From: Pseudalkalibacillus sp. SCS-8
Lineage (GTDB): Bacteria > Bacillota > Bacilli > Bacillales > Fictibacillaceae
Reading direction: 5' to 3'
DNA length: 64,000 nt
Assembly (NCBI RefSeq): GCF_040126055.1
Contig: NZ_CP143541.1
Span: forward strand, 1,426,001 to 1,490,000
Part shown: positions 1 through 9,966 of the stretch, piece by piece
How the letters are laid out: each line of letters starts with the position of its first letter
How positions within the stretch are numbered: position 1 is the stretch's first letter
Position numbers and translations under genes: made by a program
Notes under the pieces: model-generated
Databases searched by the model: none
What the model was told of the DNA's origin: nothing
What the model saw: the letters and a program-made list of their open reading frames with translations, nothing else

Positions 1-1
1 T

Positions 2-487
2 TGGCGTTTTGAAGGGGAAGGACTTACCTTCGTCCATGAAAGCGATCGGGTCGTCGTTTTGAATGAGGAAGATATTCGTGGACGGGTATTATTTAAATGG
101 CTCGATCCAGGCGTTCAGCATTACCCTAAGGCAACAAACAGTCGTTATCATTATTGGTTTGACATCATCGAACCTGATGAAGATACGCTTATTGAAGCGG
201 AGTATGAAATCGACATGGTGAAGAGTGGACGGACTAAGCTGGAGGAAAACGGGATTCCGACCCATTTTCCAGCAGTCATCCGTTTGCCGGATGAACGAAA
301 ATATTATTTTGCGGGGGACTTTGCAGACATACCAGTGGATTATAATTCGAGATGGACACTACCCGATGTCTTTTATGGAATTTATTCCTTCTTCCATCCA
401 GATGAAGAATTTTTTTGGAAAAGTTACATCCCTATGATGGATCAGATATTGGAAGAGACTAATTCCAGCACGGATGGTTCTCTATAG
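2..487 (+). CDS. Hypothetical protein, C-terminal fragment (5' end outside window)
   Basis: The reading frame is open from base 2, so this is the tail of a longer gene; the TTG at 59 has no convincing ribosome-binding site. About 160 residues are visible. They are acidic and rich in aromatic residues (YHYWFDI, YYFAGDFAD, FYGIYSFFHP), which suggests a folded globular domain, perhaps extracytoplasmic. I do not recognise the family. The stop at 485-487 is followed after only 18 bases by the start of the membrane phosphatase-like gene, with a good ribosome-binding site between them, so the two are probably co-transcribed. Whether this is part of an exopolysaccharide or other surface locus cannot be decided from what is visible. 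Confidence 0.7.
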   Translation, partial: WRFEGEGLTFVHESDRVVVLNEEDIRGRVLFKWLDPGVQHYPKATNSRYHYWFDIIEPDEDTLIEAEYEIDMVKSGRTKLEENGIPTHFPAVIRLPDERKYYFAGDFADIPVDYNSRWTLPDVFYGIYSFFHPDEEFFWKSYIPMMDQILEETNSSTDGSL

Positions 488-505
488 AAGTAAGGAGCGT
501 ACAAG

Positions 506-2290
506 GTGAAACGATTGAAAAACTTTTCGTTATGGTTCATATTTTTAGCAACATTCGGCTTTGCTGGTGGAGGTTATTTCCTTCTATTCTTAATCGTTCC
601 TTTTGAAGAATGGCTTGTCAATAAAGGAGTTTCACAAAGTCAAATCGACAATCTCCTCTCGTATTTCGTATACGGGTGGATTATTTTCGGGTTTTTGATA
701 TCCTTCCTATATTTCATATTTTTTGTTAAGAAGAATAGAAAGATTGTGAGTTATGTTCTGGTTTTCTTTACAACCTTGAATGCAGCTTTTGTTTTCTATT
801 TATTCATGAATACGGACTCTGCAATTGTAGCGATGAGTAGAGGTGAGGTCGAGCAAACAACAGATCAGCTGACCTTTGGACCTTATCCGGATAAGGATTC
901 TTTACGGAATCTGAAAGAAGAAGGCTATGATGGTGTCATTACATTATTAAGTCCGACCATAATCTTTGAGAACGAACTGCTTGATAAGGAAATGCAAAAT
1001 GGGGAAGAAATCGGATTGAGCATTCATTCTTTTCCGATGCTCCCCTGGGTTGGAGATAACGGAGAATCGATAAATGGAATCGTCAACCTGGTGAAGGATA
1101 ACCCTGACAAGAACTTCTATGTCCATTGTTATTTAGGTAAGCACCGCGTTGATCTCATCAAGCAGACGATATTGAAAAGGTTGGAGGGACAGACCGAAAC
1201 TTCTTCAGAAAGTGCACGGATTCTTATACCATCGGAATTCATCCGTGGAAATGTCTATACCTATGATAGAGAGTCCATCATTCTCGGACCTTATCCAACA
1301 CCAGAAGAATGGCTCAAACTGGTCAGGTTGAATATCGGGGAAATCGTCACCTTGCTCGATGAAAATTCAAGCCGTTTTATGGAGGAAAAGAAGATCGCTA
1401 AAGAACAAGGGATGCTTTTCACCCCTTTTACTTTGGACTCAAAGTCTCCTGATCCAAAGCAGCTGGAGAACATCAGCAATTATCTAAGAAACGCACCGCA
1501 TAAAGTTTATGTACACGGTTTTTCAACAGAAAGGAAAATACGGGCATTGGAATTGATGCTCAGTAAAGGACTCCTTCCTGTTAAACAGGAGCTGTTATAC
1601 GACGAGTTTAATAAGGACAGCCTAGATATTGTAGGGGAATGGCTTGTGTTAGGAGCTGGGCTGAGAGCCGAACAGGCTTCCGTGTTAAAGCAGGCTGGAA
1701 TCAACACTGTCATGTATGCAGGGAATACGAAGGACTATGGCTCACATTTGATGGACGCAATCCTAAAAGAAAATTTGAAGTTGGAGTTTATTCCTTATAA
1801 AGGGAAAGATATCGATGATTTATACCAGCTAGCGTCCCATATTGCAAAATATGATTCTCAAACCTATCTGTATGGGTTGAAGGGAAAAGACAAAGCCACG
1901 TTACATAAGATGCTTGAAGGCATGTTGTATGGGGTGAAAGATGAAGAATTGCACGATTTGAAGGTTAAGAATGGAGCGTTTAACGTAAAGGCAAGAAAAC
2001 TTCTGATTGGACCATCTCTTGAGAAAGAGGAGTGGGTTAAATATTTGGTTCGAAATGGTATTACGAAGATCATTATGATACAGGCACCGAGTGTTCAATC
2101 TGAGGAAATGATAACACGTCAAAAGCAAATTGCGGCCAATCATCATATACCATTCCAGATCCTCCAGATGGATGAACAATATAGTGAAAAACTGCTTGAC
2201 CAATTATCAAACAGTGATGAAACCACCTATTTGATCGTACCGAATGAATTAAATGAGATGGTGTTACAAGACTTAGATGACTTTAGATAA
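506..2290 (+). CDS. Membrane protein with four tandem tyrosine-phosphatase-like repeats
   Basis: 594 residues, GTG start 7 bases after AAGGAGCGT. Three hydrophobic segments (about 7-30, 52-73, 80-101) are followed by four repeats that begin LTFGPYP (~122), IILGPYP (~258), WLVLGAG (~379) and KLLIGPS (~499). Each has the layout strand, helix, 'G-I/Y-x-x-V/I-I-T/M-L' strand, long middle, then a 'Y-V/L-H/Y' strand. Only repeat 1 carries a protein-tyrosine-phosphatase P-loop, HC-X5-R at 207-214 (Cys208, Arg214). Repeat 2 has HGFSTERK, repeat 3 YGLKGKDK and repeat 4 IVPNELNE, so the catalytic Cys is lost. What is seen: one apparently active and three degenerate domains on one membrane anchor. What is inferred: a phosphatase with pseudo-phosphatase binding modules, on the cytoplasmic side. 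Substrate unknown. It closes the partial operon at the window start and ends in a strong terminator. Confidence 0.8.
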   Translation: MKRLKNFSLWFIFLATFGFAGGGYFLLFLIVPFEEWLVNKGVSQSQIDNLLSYFVYGWIIFGFLISFLYFIFFVKKNRKIVSYVLVFFTTLNAAFVFYLFMNTDSAIVAMSRGEVEQTTDQLTFGPYPDKDSLRNLKEEGYDGVITLLSPTIIFENELLDKEMQNGEEIGLSIHSFPMLPWVGDNGESINGIVNLVKDNPDKNFYVHCYLGKHRVDLIKQTILKRLEGQTETSSESARILIPSEFIRGNVYTYDRESIILGPYPTPEEWLKLVRLNIGEIVTLLDENSSRFMEEKKIAKEQGMLFTPFTLDSKSPDPKQLENISNYLRNAPHKVYVHGFSTERKIRALELMLSKGLLPVKQELLYDEFNKDSLDIVGEWLVLGAGLRAEQASVLKQAGINTVMYAGNTKDYGSHLMDAILKENLKLEFIPYKGKDIDDLYQLASHIAKYDSQTYLYGLKGKDKATLHKMLEGMLYGVKDEELHDLKVKNGAFNVKARKLLIGPSLEKEEWVKYLVRNGITKIIMIQAPSVQSEEMITRQKQIAANHHIPFQILQMDEQYSEKLLDQLSNSDETTYLIVPNELNEMVLQDLDDFR

Positions 2291-2292
2291 AA

Positions 2293-2324
2293 AAAGACCT
2301 CCGGAAGCCCGGAGGTCTTTTATG
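2293..2324. terminator. Bidirectional terminator between the phosphatase-like gene and rnjA
   Basis: A perfect 12-bp stem (2293-2304 with 2309-2320) closes a 4-base loop. It is flanked by A on the left and T on the right, so it can end transcription from both convergent genes. Confidence 0.9.
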
Positions 2325-2331
2325 TTGATAT

Positions 2332-3999
2332 TTAAATTTCCATAATGATCGGCAAGATCATTGGTCTACGTTTTGTTTTCTCATACAGGAATGGAGCAAG
2401 GACATCGGTGATTTCATTTTTAATTTCTGACCATTGCGTAGTCCTTCTTTCCATCATTCCATTCAAATGTTTGGAAAGGATGCTCTGAGCGTCATTGATC
2501 AGATCTTCGGATTCTCTCATATAGACGAATCCACGTGAGATGATGTCCGGACCTGAGACGATCTTGAATTCTTTCATATTGATGCTCACAACTACGACGA
2601 CAAGACCTTCTTCTGAAAGGATCTTTCTGTCGCGCAGGACGATGTTTCCAATATCTCCAATACCATTACCGTCGACATAAACAGAGCCGGATGGAATTTT
2701 TCCAGCGATTGATGCTTCATTCTCACTCAAAGCAAGAACTTCACCGTTATCCATGATGAAGCAATTCTTTTCTTCAAGCTCACAATCAATGGCAAGCTTC
2801 GTGTGCATCTTCATCATTCGGTATTCACCGTGAATCGGCATGAAATACTTCGGTTTCATCAAGCGGAGCATCAATTTCTGCTCTTGTTGGCCACCGTGCC
2901 CGGAGGTATGAATGTCATTGAGTGAGCCTGCGATGACATTAGCCCCTGCACGATAAAGCTGGTTGATGATTCTGCTTACACTCAATGTATTACCTGGAAT
3001 CGGTGAAGATGAGAAGACAACCGTATCTCCAGGAATGATTTGAATTTGACGATGCGTACCATTCGCAATACGGGATAAGGCTGCCATCGGCTCACCTTGG
3101 CTTCCTGTACATAGAATGGTCACTTCGTTATCAGGCAGTCGATTGATTTGGTTGGCATCGATGAAAGTATCCTTTGGTGCCCTGATGTAACCGAGTTCTT
3201 GTCCGATCGTGATGGACGAATCCATGCTACGGCCGAATACGGCTACTTTACGATTATGCTGGACTGCTGCTTCGACAACCTGTTGAAGACGATGGATGTT
3301 GGAAGCGAATGTAGCAAAAATGATCCTGCCATCTTCTTTCCTGAAAATATCCTGGATGCTTTCACCGACTCGACGTTCTGACATCGTGAAATCTGGGACT
3401 TCACTATTCGTACTGTCCGACAGTAAACATAGCACACCTTCCTGACCGATTTGGGCCATTTTATTTAAGTTAGCCGGTTCGCCAACAGGCGTGAAATCAA
3501 ATTTGAAGTCTCCTGTATGGACGATATTTCCTGGAGGTGTCTTTACTACAATTCCATATGAATCCGGAATCGAGTGTGTCGTTCTGAAGAACGTCACGGA
3601 TGTCTTACGGAATTTGATGACGTCATCTTCTTGGATCTCATAAAGCTTGGCTCTTCGTAATAGGCCATGTTCTTCAAGCTTGTTTTTAACAAGTCCGATA
3701 GCGAGCTTACCGCCGTAAATCGGGATGTTGACCTGGCGGAGCAAATATGGAATTCCTCCGATATGGTCTTCGTGTCCGTGCGTAATGAATAAACCTTTGA
3801 TTTTATCAACATTCTTCACCAGGTAAGTATAATCTGGAATTACATAATCGATCCCTAACAATTCATCCTCTGGAAATTTGATACCAGCATCGACAAGGAT
3901 GATTTCATCCTGGAATTGAATGCCATATGTGTTCTTACCGATTTCGTCAAGTCCGCCTAGTGCGAAAACTGCTGTTTGATGGTTTTTTACAAATTTCAT
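2332..3999 (-). CDS. rnjA: Ribonuclease J1
   Basis: 555 residues, the full family length. RNase J1 is a 5'-to-3' exoribonuclease and endonuclease of the metallo-beta-lactamase/beta-CASP fold that matures rRNA and degrades mRNA in the cytoplasm. The zinc motif HGHEDH is at residues 74-79, the aspartate-bearing strand LVDAG at 35-39, and further conserved motifs ([17 protein letters not shown], and the beta-CASP GSQGEP near 300) are present. The C-terminal oligomerisation domain appears intact. The start ATG is 3 bases downstream of the rpoY stop, the usual Bacillus rpoY-rnjA pairing; a promoter lies upstream of rpoY. Confidence 0.97.
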   Translation of the reverse strand: MKFVKNHQTAVFALGGLDEIGKNTYGIQFQDEIILVDAGIKFPEDELLGIDYVIPDYTYLVKNVDKIKGLFITHGHEDHIGGIPYLLRQVNIPIYGGKLAIGLVKNKLEEHGLLRRAKLYEIQEDDVIKFRKTSVTFFRTTHSIPDSYGIVVKTPPGNIVHTGDFKFDFTPVGEPANLNKMAQIGQEGVLCLLSDSTNSEVPDFTMSERRVGESIQDIFRKEDGRIIFATFASNIHRLQQVVEAAVQHNRKVAVFGRSMDSSITIGQELGYIRAPKDTFIDANQINRLPDNEVTILCTGSQGEPMAALSRIANGTHRQIQIIPGDTVVFSSSPIPGNTLSVSRIINQLYRAGANVIAGSLNDIHTSGHGGQQEQKLMLRLMKPKYFMPIHGEYRMMKMHTKLAIDCELEEKNCFIMDNGEVLALSENEASIAGKIPSGSVYVDGNGIGDIGNIVLRDRKILSEEGLVVVVVSINMKEFKIVSGPDIISRGFVYMRESEDLINDAQSILSKHLNGMMERRTTQWSEIKNEITDVLAPFLYEKTKRRPMILPIIMEI

Positions 4000-4002
4000 T
4001 TG

Positions 4003-4212
4003 TTATCGTGTCTCCAATTCAAAATCTTCTGATTGCTTTTCGTATTCAAGATGGGATCCAGTAACCTCTTGAACAAATTCGATATTATAGTTGCGACCTG
4101 CTAGTGCACTACGTACTGCTTGCACAGAATCTGCTTCCATATAGAGGCTTTTGGTTGCTTCACGTACAGGTACCTCAAACAGATTCTCCTGATAAAATAC
4201 TTTAAAAATCAT
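4003..4212 (-). CDS. rpoY: RNA polymerase epsilon (small) subunit RpoY
   Basis: 69 residues (family DUF1447, formerly YkzG). RpoY binds RNA polymerase in Firmicutes, with a fold like the phage T7 inhibitor Gp2. The N-terminal strand MIFKVFYQE, the conserved 'P-V-R-E-x-T-x-S-L-Y' block and the 'RNYNIEF' block are all present. The start is set by AAGGAGAG 9 bases upstream. It is first in a two-gene operon with rnjA; the next start follows the stop after 3 bases. Confidence 0.95.
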   Translation of the reverse strand: MIFKVFYQENLFEVPVREATKSLYMEADSVQAVRSALAGRNYNIEFVQEVTGSHLEYEKQSEDFELETR

Positions 4213-4256
4213 GCTTAACTCTCCTTACCGTTTTCAATTAAATTCATCTGCGTTTT

Positions 4257-4285
4257 ATTATAAATGAATTCACCATGTTTTTCAT
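4257..4285 (-). promoter_or_regulatory. Putative sigma-A promoter of rpoY-rnjA
   Basis: Read on the minus strand: -10 TATAAT (4257-4262), a 17-base spacer and a weak -35 ATGAAA (4280-4285, four of six matches to TTGACA). It lies about 45 bases upstream of the rpoY start. The remaining bases up to 4685 contain no convincing gene. Confidence 0.5.
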
Positions 4286-4685
4286 GTTTTTTTCATCGAT
4301 TATGAATTTATGATGCCGACTATGTAAAAATGGTATCTGAATACATAAGATACCAAATTAATGGACGCAAAACAAATGATTCGTGATTGGGGACATACTT
4401 GGCCTTCGGGTGTAGCCCCTCAAAATTCTCCAATGTTCTCTGATTCGCTCTTTGATTCGTTTACTCATTTTTGTTGATTCTCCTTTTCTCATACATTTCA
4501 TCAAGTGGATGCTGCCAATAAAACAGCAAGAATCTGAAAGGGTTTATGACGGATGGCCAACCACTCCACATCACCTGATGTTATACTTAGTATGGAAAAA
4601 TCAGAGAAGAATCATTGAGGTAATAAGTGGCATTCACGATTATGACCGATAATATTGGGCCATTGAACATGAGAAGGGGACGAAG

Positions 4686-5606
4686 ATGAGATTATATATG
4701 GCATTGATCACTTTAAGCTTGATATGGGGTACTTCTTTCTATTTTATTAAAATCCTGGTCGAGGAGATCGGTCCATGGGGAATCGTTTTTCTTCGTTGTA
4801 CATTAGGAGCATTTACGTTATTGCTGATTATTATATTTCAAAAGAGAAAGTTCCAGTTGAAAGAATTACCTTGGAAGGCCCTCGTATTGGTGGGTTTTTT
4901 GAATGCGCTCATTCCTTGGGGGTTGATTGCAATAAGTGAAATGAAAATTTCGAGCAGTTTAGCCTCGATCGTGAATGCTACCACGCCTATATGGACGAGT
5001 GTCATAGGTGTTCTCATCTTCTCTGTGACACTGAATTTTAAACAGTGGGCAGGAGTGATGATCGGTTTCCTTGGAATCCTTGTTCTGATTGACCTCGATC
5101 CGGTCCAGTTATTCAAGGAGGATTTAATCGGAATGGGGACGATGATTGCGGCTACACTTTGCTATGGATTCAGCTCACAATTTACGAAGAGACATCTTCA
5201 AGGTATAAGTGTTATGATAATTTCAGTCATGACCCTGTTGGTCGGCGCTTTGGGAAGCTTACTCATCATGACTTTTACAGGAGCTTCTCTCTCGGTCCAA
5301 TCCTTTTCATTCGATATCATCGGAGCCCTGATTGGTTTAGGTGTTTTCGGGTCAGGACTCGCTTATCTGCTTTTTTATTACATGATACAAAAAGGCAGTG
5401 CAGAATTTGCGACATTCGTAACCTACCTTGTGCCGATTACAGCGATGGTGTGGGGATGGTTGTTGTTAGATGAACATATACCTCCACATGCAATTTATGG
5501 CTTATTGATGATTTTCATCGGGGTGTACCTGTCTACAAGGAAAACCGTCAAAAGCCATCAAGCAACTTCAAAGACAATCAACAAGAAACAAAGGGGTATT
5601 ATATGA
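4686..5606 (+). CDS. EamA/DMT-family permease
   Basis: 306 residues with about ten hydrophobic segments in two halves, as in two EamA domains (RhaT/YdcZ type drug/metabolite transporters). Recognisable elements are the N-terminal 'LIWGTSFYFIK' and the second-half 'GLGVFGSGLAYLLFY' plus 'VPITAMVWGWLLLDE'. The charged C-tail (residues ~285-306) is cytoplasmic. Start ATG lies 6 bases after AGAAGGGGACG. Its stop overlaps the start of the HAD phosphatase gene by 4 bases (ATGA), so the two are translationally coupled. The substrate cannot be told from sequence. This gene is an extra compared with B. subtilis, where ykrA is alone. Confidence 0.88.
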   Translation: MRLYMALITLSLIWGTSFYFIKILVEEIGPWGIVFLRCTLGAFTLLLIIIFQKRKFQLKELPWKALVLVGFLNALIPWGLIAISEMKISSSLASIVNATTPIWTSVIGVLIFSVTLNFKQWAGVMIGFLGILVLIDLDPVQLFKEDLIGMGTMIAATLCYGFSSQFTKRHLQGISVMIISVMTLLVGALGSLLIMTFTGASLSVQSFSFDIIGALIGLGVFGSGLAYLLFYYMIQKGSAEFATFVTYLVPITAMVWGWLLLDEHIPPHAIYGLLMIFIGVYLSTRKTVKSHQATSKTINKKQRGII

Positions 5607-6382
5607 AGAATAAAATTGTATTTTTCGATATTGATGGTACGTTACTGGATCACCAAAAAGAGATACCAGTAGGAACGAGATCAGCCATCCAAGAATTGAG
5701 CGAACGACAAGTACCGATGATCATTGCGACCGGTAGAGCTCCATTCATGTTCAAAGCTCTCCGTGAATCACTCGGAATTGATGGCTATGTAAGTTTCAAC
5801 GGTCAATATGTTTCTTATGAAGATTCTTGTGTTTATGAAAATCCACTTGATGAGTCAATTTTACAAAAGCTTGTCACACACTCTAATGAGTTCGACCACC
5901 CGATGGTCTTTCTGAATACGGAGGAAGGGAAGGCGACACATGATCAACATCCTCATATTCAGAAATCGATGAATGACTTGAAAATGCATCATCCTGCACA
6001 CGAGCCTGATTTTTTCCGTGGTCGCTCGATTTTCCAAGCACTACTTTATTGTGAAAAAGCAACGGAAGAATCCTTCTATAAAGACGCTTATAAGGATTTT
6101 AATTTTATCAGATGGCATCAATATTCCATTGATGTATTACCTAGAACAGGATCCAAGGCAGTTGGTATCGAGAAAATGATCCAGCATCTCGGATATCATC
6201 AAGAGGATGTCATCGCTTTCGGTGATGGTCTCAATGATTTGGAAATGCTTGAATATGCAGGAACAGGAATAGCAATGGGGAACGGTAAAGAAGCTGCAAA
6301 AAGATCAGCAGACTTCGTGACTAAAGCTGTCGATGATGATGGAATCCGTCATGGTTTGAAGAAGCTAGGTCTAATCCGATAA
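5603..6382 (+). CDS. ykrA: Cof-type HAD-IIB phosphatase (YkrA-like)
   Basis: 259 residues. All HAD motifs are visible: motif I FFDIDGTLLD (nucleophile Asp9, acid Asp11), motif II IIATGR (~39-44), the Lys of motif III in 'TGSKAVGIEKM' (~190) and motif IV FGDGLNDLEML (~210-220). The C2B cap lies between motifs II and III. Such enzymes dephosphorylate small phosphometabolites such as sugar phosphates or flavin and pyridoxal phosphates; the substrate here is unknown. The gene is coupled to the DMT permease by a 4-base overlap. Its place between rnjA and def matches B. subtilis ykrA. Confidence 0.88.
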   Translation: MKNKIVFFDIDGTLLDHQKEIPVGTRSAIQELSERQVPMIIATGRAPFMFKALRESLGIDGYVSFNGQYVSYEDSCVYENPLDESILQKLVTHSNEFDHPMVFLNTEEGKATHDQHPHIQKSMNDLKMHHPAHEPDFFRGRSIFQALLYCEKATEESFYKDAYKDFNFIRWHQYSIDVLPRTGSKAVGIEKMIQHLGYHQEDVIAFGDGLNDLEMLEYAGTGIAMGNGKEAAKRSADFVTKAVDDDGIRHGLKKLGLIR

Positions 6383-6435
6383 AGTCAACCTATGTAAGAG
6401 GATTGGAGAGAAGATCTCTCCAATCTTTATTTAAA

Positions 6436-6747
6436 TTACCAAACCCAAGAAGAACGTCCACGTGATGAACGCTTACGTCCAGAAGAACGTTTACGTCCAG
6501 TTGAGCGCTTCTTACCAGAAGATTTCGAACGACGCTTCTTGCCAGAAGACTTCTTACCAGAGGATTTTTTGCCAGAAGATTTCTTTCCGGAAGATTTCCA
6601 ATCATGGTCATAATACTTGTCTTTCTTCTTACAAATACACTCGAATTTTTCGAAGTCATAACCAGAAGACTTTTTGTCGCGCTTCTTACGACAAGTTCTG
6701 CAGTCGCACTTTTTCTTCTTCTTATATTCATACTCGTAATATCCCAT
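6436..6747 (-). CDS. Small Lys/Ser-repeat, Cys-rich basic protein (possible spore-coat protein)
   Basis: 103 residues, start set by AAAGGAGGT 7 bases upstream. The N-terminal half is Tyr- and Cys-bearing (YYEYEYKKKKK, CDCRTC, CICKKK). Residues ~51-70 are four head-to-tail KKSSG units, followed by degenerate RKRSSG units and a terminal SSWVW. The protein is extremely basic with no hydrophobic core, so it is unlikely to be an enzyme. Lys/Ser-repeat proteins such as CotG/ExsB are heavily phosphorylated coat proteins of Bacillus spores; this resemblance is compositional only. Other frames over the same bases look repetitive too, but only this one has a ribosome-binding site. It interrupts the usual ykrA-def neighbourhood. 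Confidence 0.75.
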   Translation of the reverse strand: MGYYEYEYKKKKKCDCRTCRKKRDKKSSGYDFEKFECICKKKDKYYDHDWKSSGKKSSGKKSSGKKSSGKKRRSKSSGKKRSTGRKRSSGRKRSSRGRSSWVW

Positions 6748-6842
6748 AGTTCAACCTCCTTTCCCTATTAACAATCTATTCAAGCTTGTCCTTGTCTGTC
6801 TGTACGATTGGAACATGGTAAACGCATATTTTTTGGCAAAAT

Positions 6843-6876
6843 AAAAAAGACTGGCGTTATTTTCGCCAGTCTTCTT
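6843..6876 (-). terminator. Terminator of def
   Basis: A 10-bp perfect stem (6847-6856 with 6864-6873), followed on the minus strand by six T. It lies about 30 bases after the def stop. Confidence 0.85.
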
Positions 6877-6906
6877 AATGCGAACTATGAAATTTTAGTG
6901 GTAATG

Positions 6907-7458
6907 TTATCGACCAATCGAAATCCCGTCCGGTCTTTCAAACGGATTCTCTTTGTTGATATGGTCATAGAACATTACCCCGTTCAGGTGATCAATTTCA
7001 TGTTGGAAGACAATCGAGGGGAGACCTTTTAATTTCAATTCGATTTCTTGACCATCTACATCGACCGCTTTAACTTTGATCTTATGATAGCGGGGAACAA
7101 ATCCAGGTACTTCTCGGTCGACTGAGAGGCAGCCCTCGCCCCCTTCGAGATAGGCTCTTTGAACAGAATGGCTGACAATTCGTGGATTGAATAAGGCATG
7201 GCTATATTCCATTCCATCTTCATCTTCAACAAGAACTGCAATCATTCGTTTACTGATGCCGATCTGTGGTGCTGCTATTCCGATCCCAGGTCGTAGATTA
7301 TATTTGACGCTCATTTCAGGGTCTTGACTATTGACCAAGAATTGATGCATCTTTTTCAAGGTTTCCCGGTCTTCCTCAGAAGGTGGCAATTGTACCGCTT
7401 CTGCTCGTTCGCGTAAAACGGGTGCACCCTCTCTTACTACATCATTCATCGTAATCAT
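6907..7458 (-). CDS. def: Peptide deformylase
   Basis: 183 residues, the type-2 length of Firmicutes deformylases. The enzyme removes the formyl group from the N-terminal Met of nascent proteins with a Fe2+/Zn2+ centre. The three family motifs are intact: GIGIAAPQIG (58-67), EGCLSV (108-113, metal ligand Cys110) and HEIDHLNG (153-160, ligands His153 and His157, catalytic Glu154). The start ATG follows GAGGAGT by 7 bases. It corresponds to B. subtilis defB (ykrB) by position. It is transcribed alone and ends in a clear terminator. Confidence 0.97.
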   Translation of the reverse strand: MITMNDVVREGAPVLRERAEAVQLPPSEEDRETLKKMHQFLVNSQDPEMSVKYNLRPGIGIAAPQIGISKRMIAVLVEDEDGMEYSHALFNPRIVSHSVQRAYLEGGEGCLSVDREVPGFVPRYHKIKVKAVDVDGQEIELKLKGLPSIVFQHEIDHLNGVMFYDHINKENPFERPDGISIGR

Positions 7459-7699
7459 ATTTTCAACTCCTCAAATCATGCTGTCTTACTTTAAACGTTC
7501 CAAAAAGCATTGTGATTATTTTAACACAATTTTGTTTTTAAAAGAATATGTGCCCAAAACAGGAAATGTTCATCTTCCGTTCTAAAACCAAAGAATCGGT
7601 CATAATTTACTATTATCCTTGTCCTGTATAATTTTCCTTGTATAGCAATATGGAAACGTATATCATAAATATTTAGAGAAGAATTCGATAGGGGGAACC

Positions 7700-8374
7700 A
7701 TGTTGTTCAGCAGAAAATCAGGTATCATCATGATTTTATTCACATTATCGGTGCTATTGGCAGGTTGTACAGCGGGGCAGTCAGTCGAGGAGAAAATGTA
7801 TGAACATCTTGAACAGGCAGTCACTTTGGAACAAGGTTTTGCCGATGTGCAACAGCCACTTGTGGAGGCTGAAGAAAAGGAACAGAAGCTCTTCAGTGAA
7901 ATCATGACTCTAAGTATGAAGGAGTTCGAACAGATCAAGAAAATGGCGGACGAAGCTTCGGGTTTAGCTGAAACACGTCAAGAGCTGCTTCAAAAAGAAA
8001 AGGAAAGTATAGATACAGCTTACGAAGAATTCAAATCAATCGAGGAAATGGTCGACCAATTAGAAGAAGAGAACCTGAAATCAATCGCAAAAGAACTTAC
8101 TCAAAAAATGAAGGATCGTCATGAAAGTTATAACAAGCTGAATGAAGCTTACAGCAAAGCACTGAAAATGGATCTTGAGTTATATGCAATGCTGAAGAAG
8201 GAAGACCTATCACTGGATGAGTTGAAGGCATTCACTGAGGAACTCAACCTTCAATATGATGAAGTACTGAAAAGTCAAAACGAATTTAATGCATTGACAG
8301 ATGAATATAATGAAAAGAAACAAACATTTTATCAAGAAGCAGGCTTCACAACTGAAAAACCGGATGCTGCTTGA
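7700..8374 (+). CDS. ykyA: YkyA-like lipoprotein
   Basis: 224 residues. A signal peptide (~1-22) ends in the lipobox LLAGC, so the mature protein is lipid-anchored on the outer face of the membrane. The rest is almost wholly charged helix (Glu/Lys/Gln-rich, ~25-215) and should form a long coiled coil. Position between def and pdhA and the overall pattern match YkyA, whose function is unknown. Start ATG follows AGGGGG by about 5 bases. The 241 bases between def and this gene hold a possible -10 (TATAAT at 7627-7632) without a good -35. Confidence 0.85.
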   Translation: MLFSRKSGIIMILFTLSVLLAGCTAGQSVEEKMYEHLEQAVTLEQGFADVQQPLVEAEEKEQKLFSEIMTLSMKEFEQIKKMADEASGLAETRQELLQKEKESIDTAYEEFKSIEEMVDQLEEENLKSIAKELTQKMKDRHESYNKLNEAYSKALKMDLELYAMLKKEDLSLDELKAFTEELNLQYDEVLKSQNEFNALTDEYNEKKQTFYQEAGFTTEKPDAA

Positions 8375-8382
8375 TGAGGGGC

Positions 8383-8412
8383 AAACCGATCTGAAAAGGT
8401 CGGTTTTTTATT
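8383..8412 (+). terminator. Terminator of ykyA
   Basis: A 10-bp stem with one wobble pair (8383-8392 with 8397-8406), GAAA loop and T-run. It separates ykyA from the pdh operon. Confidence 0.85.
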
Positions 8413-8568
8413 TTTTCATCCAAAGATTTCGTCAATCCTAAAAAAGCCTATTGTAAAAGGGATGCATTGTAATAGTACAGATGGTTTTTCTATACTAATA
8501 CAGAATGAATTACATCATGGTGGCCAACGCACTTAAGATCAGGGAAATACATAGAATAGACAATATGA

Positions 8569-8598
8569 TTGACGTGTTTTGAGGATGTAGTGTAAACT
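8569..8598 (+). promoter_or_regulatory. Candidate sigma-A promoter of the pdh operon
   Basis: TTGACG (8569-8574), an 18-base spacer and TAAACT (8593-8598), about 280 bases before pdhA. The 460-base gap (8417-8877) holds no gene. The proposed leader contains a perfect 8-bp inverted repeat, AAAGCATG (8713-8720) with CATGCTTT (8767-8774), enclosing a smaller hairpin at 8749-8763. There is no T-run, so it is not an obvious terminator. Confidence 0.35.
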
Positions 8599-8859
8599 AA
8601 AACCCATACGTAGTTGTACTAATGAAATGGATTATTTTTATTGGTACAGTTTTTTGTTTCTGCACCAGTATATACGATCGTCAGGAACGATTATTCAGCT
8701 TGGAAAAAGGGTAAAGCATGTTGTAGTCAGTTAGAAGGGAAACTTACGAAAACCTGTGGGTTTAGTCATGCTTTCGTACAAAAGTGGACAATCTAAGTAT
8801 TGTGTATATATTGTCTGGTTGTTTCTAATAAAGACACATCATGCAACTTTTTAATATGA

Positions 8860-9963
<1,104 letters not shown>

Positions 9964-9966
9964 GCC

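Noticed and set aside
4452-4652. 66-residue frame upstream of the DMT permease gene
   Set aside because: No ribosome-binding site, odd composition and no family pattern; it lies in the spacer after the rpoY promoter.
6390-6731. Alternative minus-strand frame over the KKSSG gene
   Set aside because: It shares the bases of the repeat gene in another frame but lacks the AAAGGAGGT-linked start; its Leu/Arg/Asn repeats are frame-shift images.
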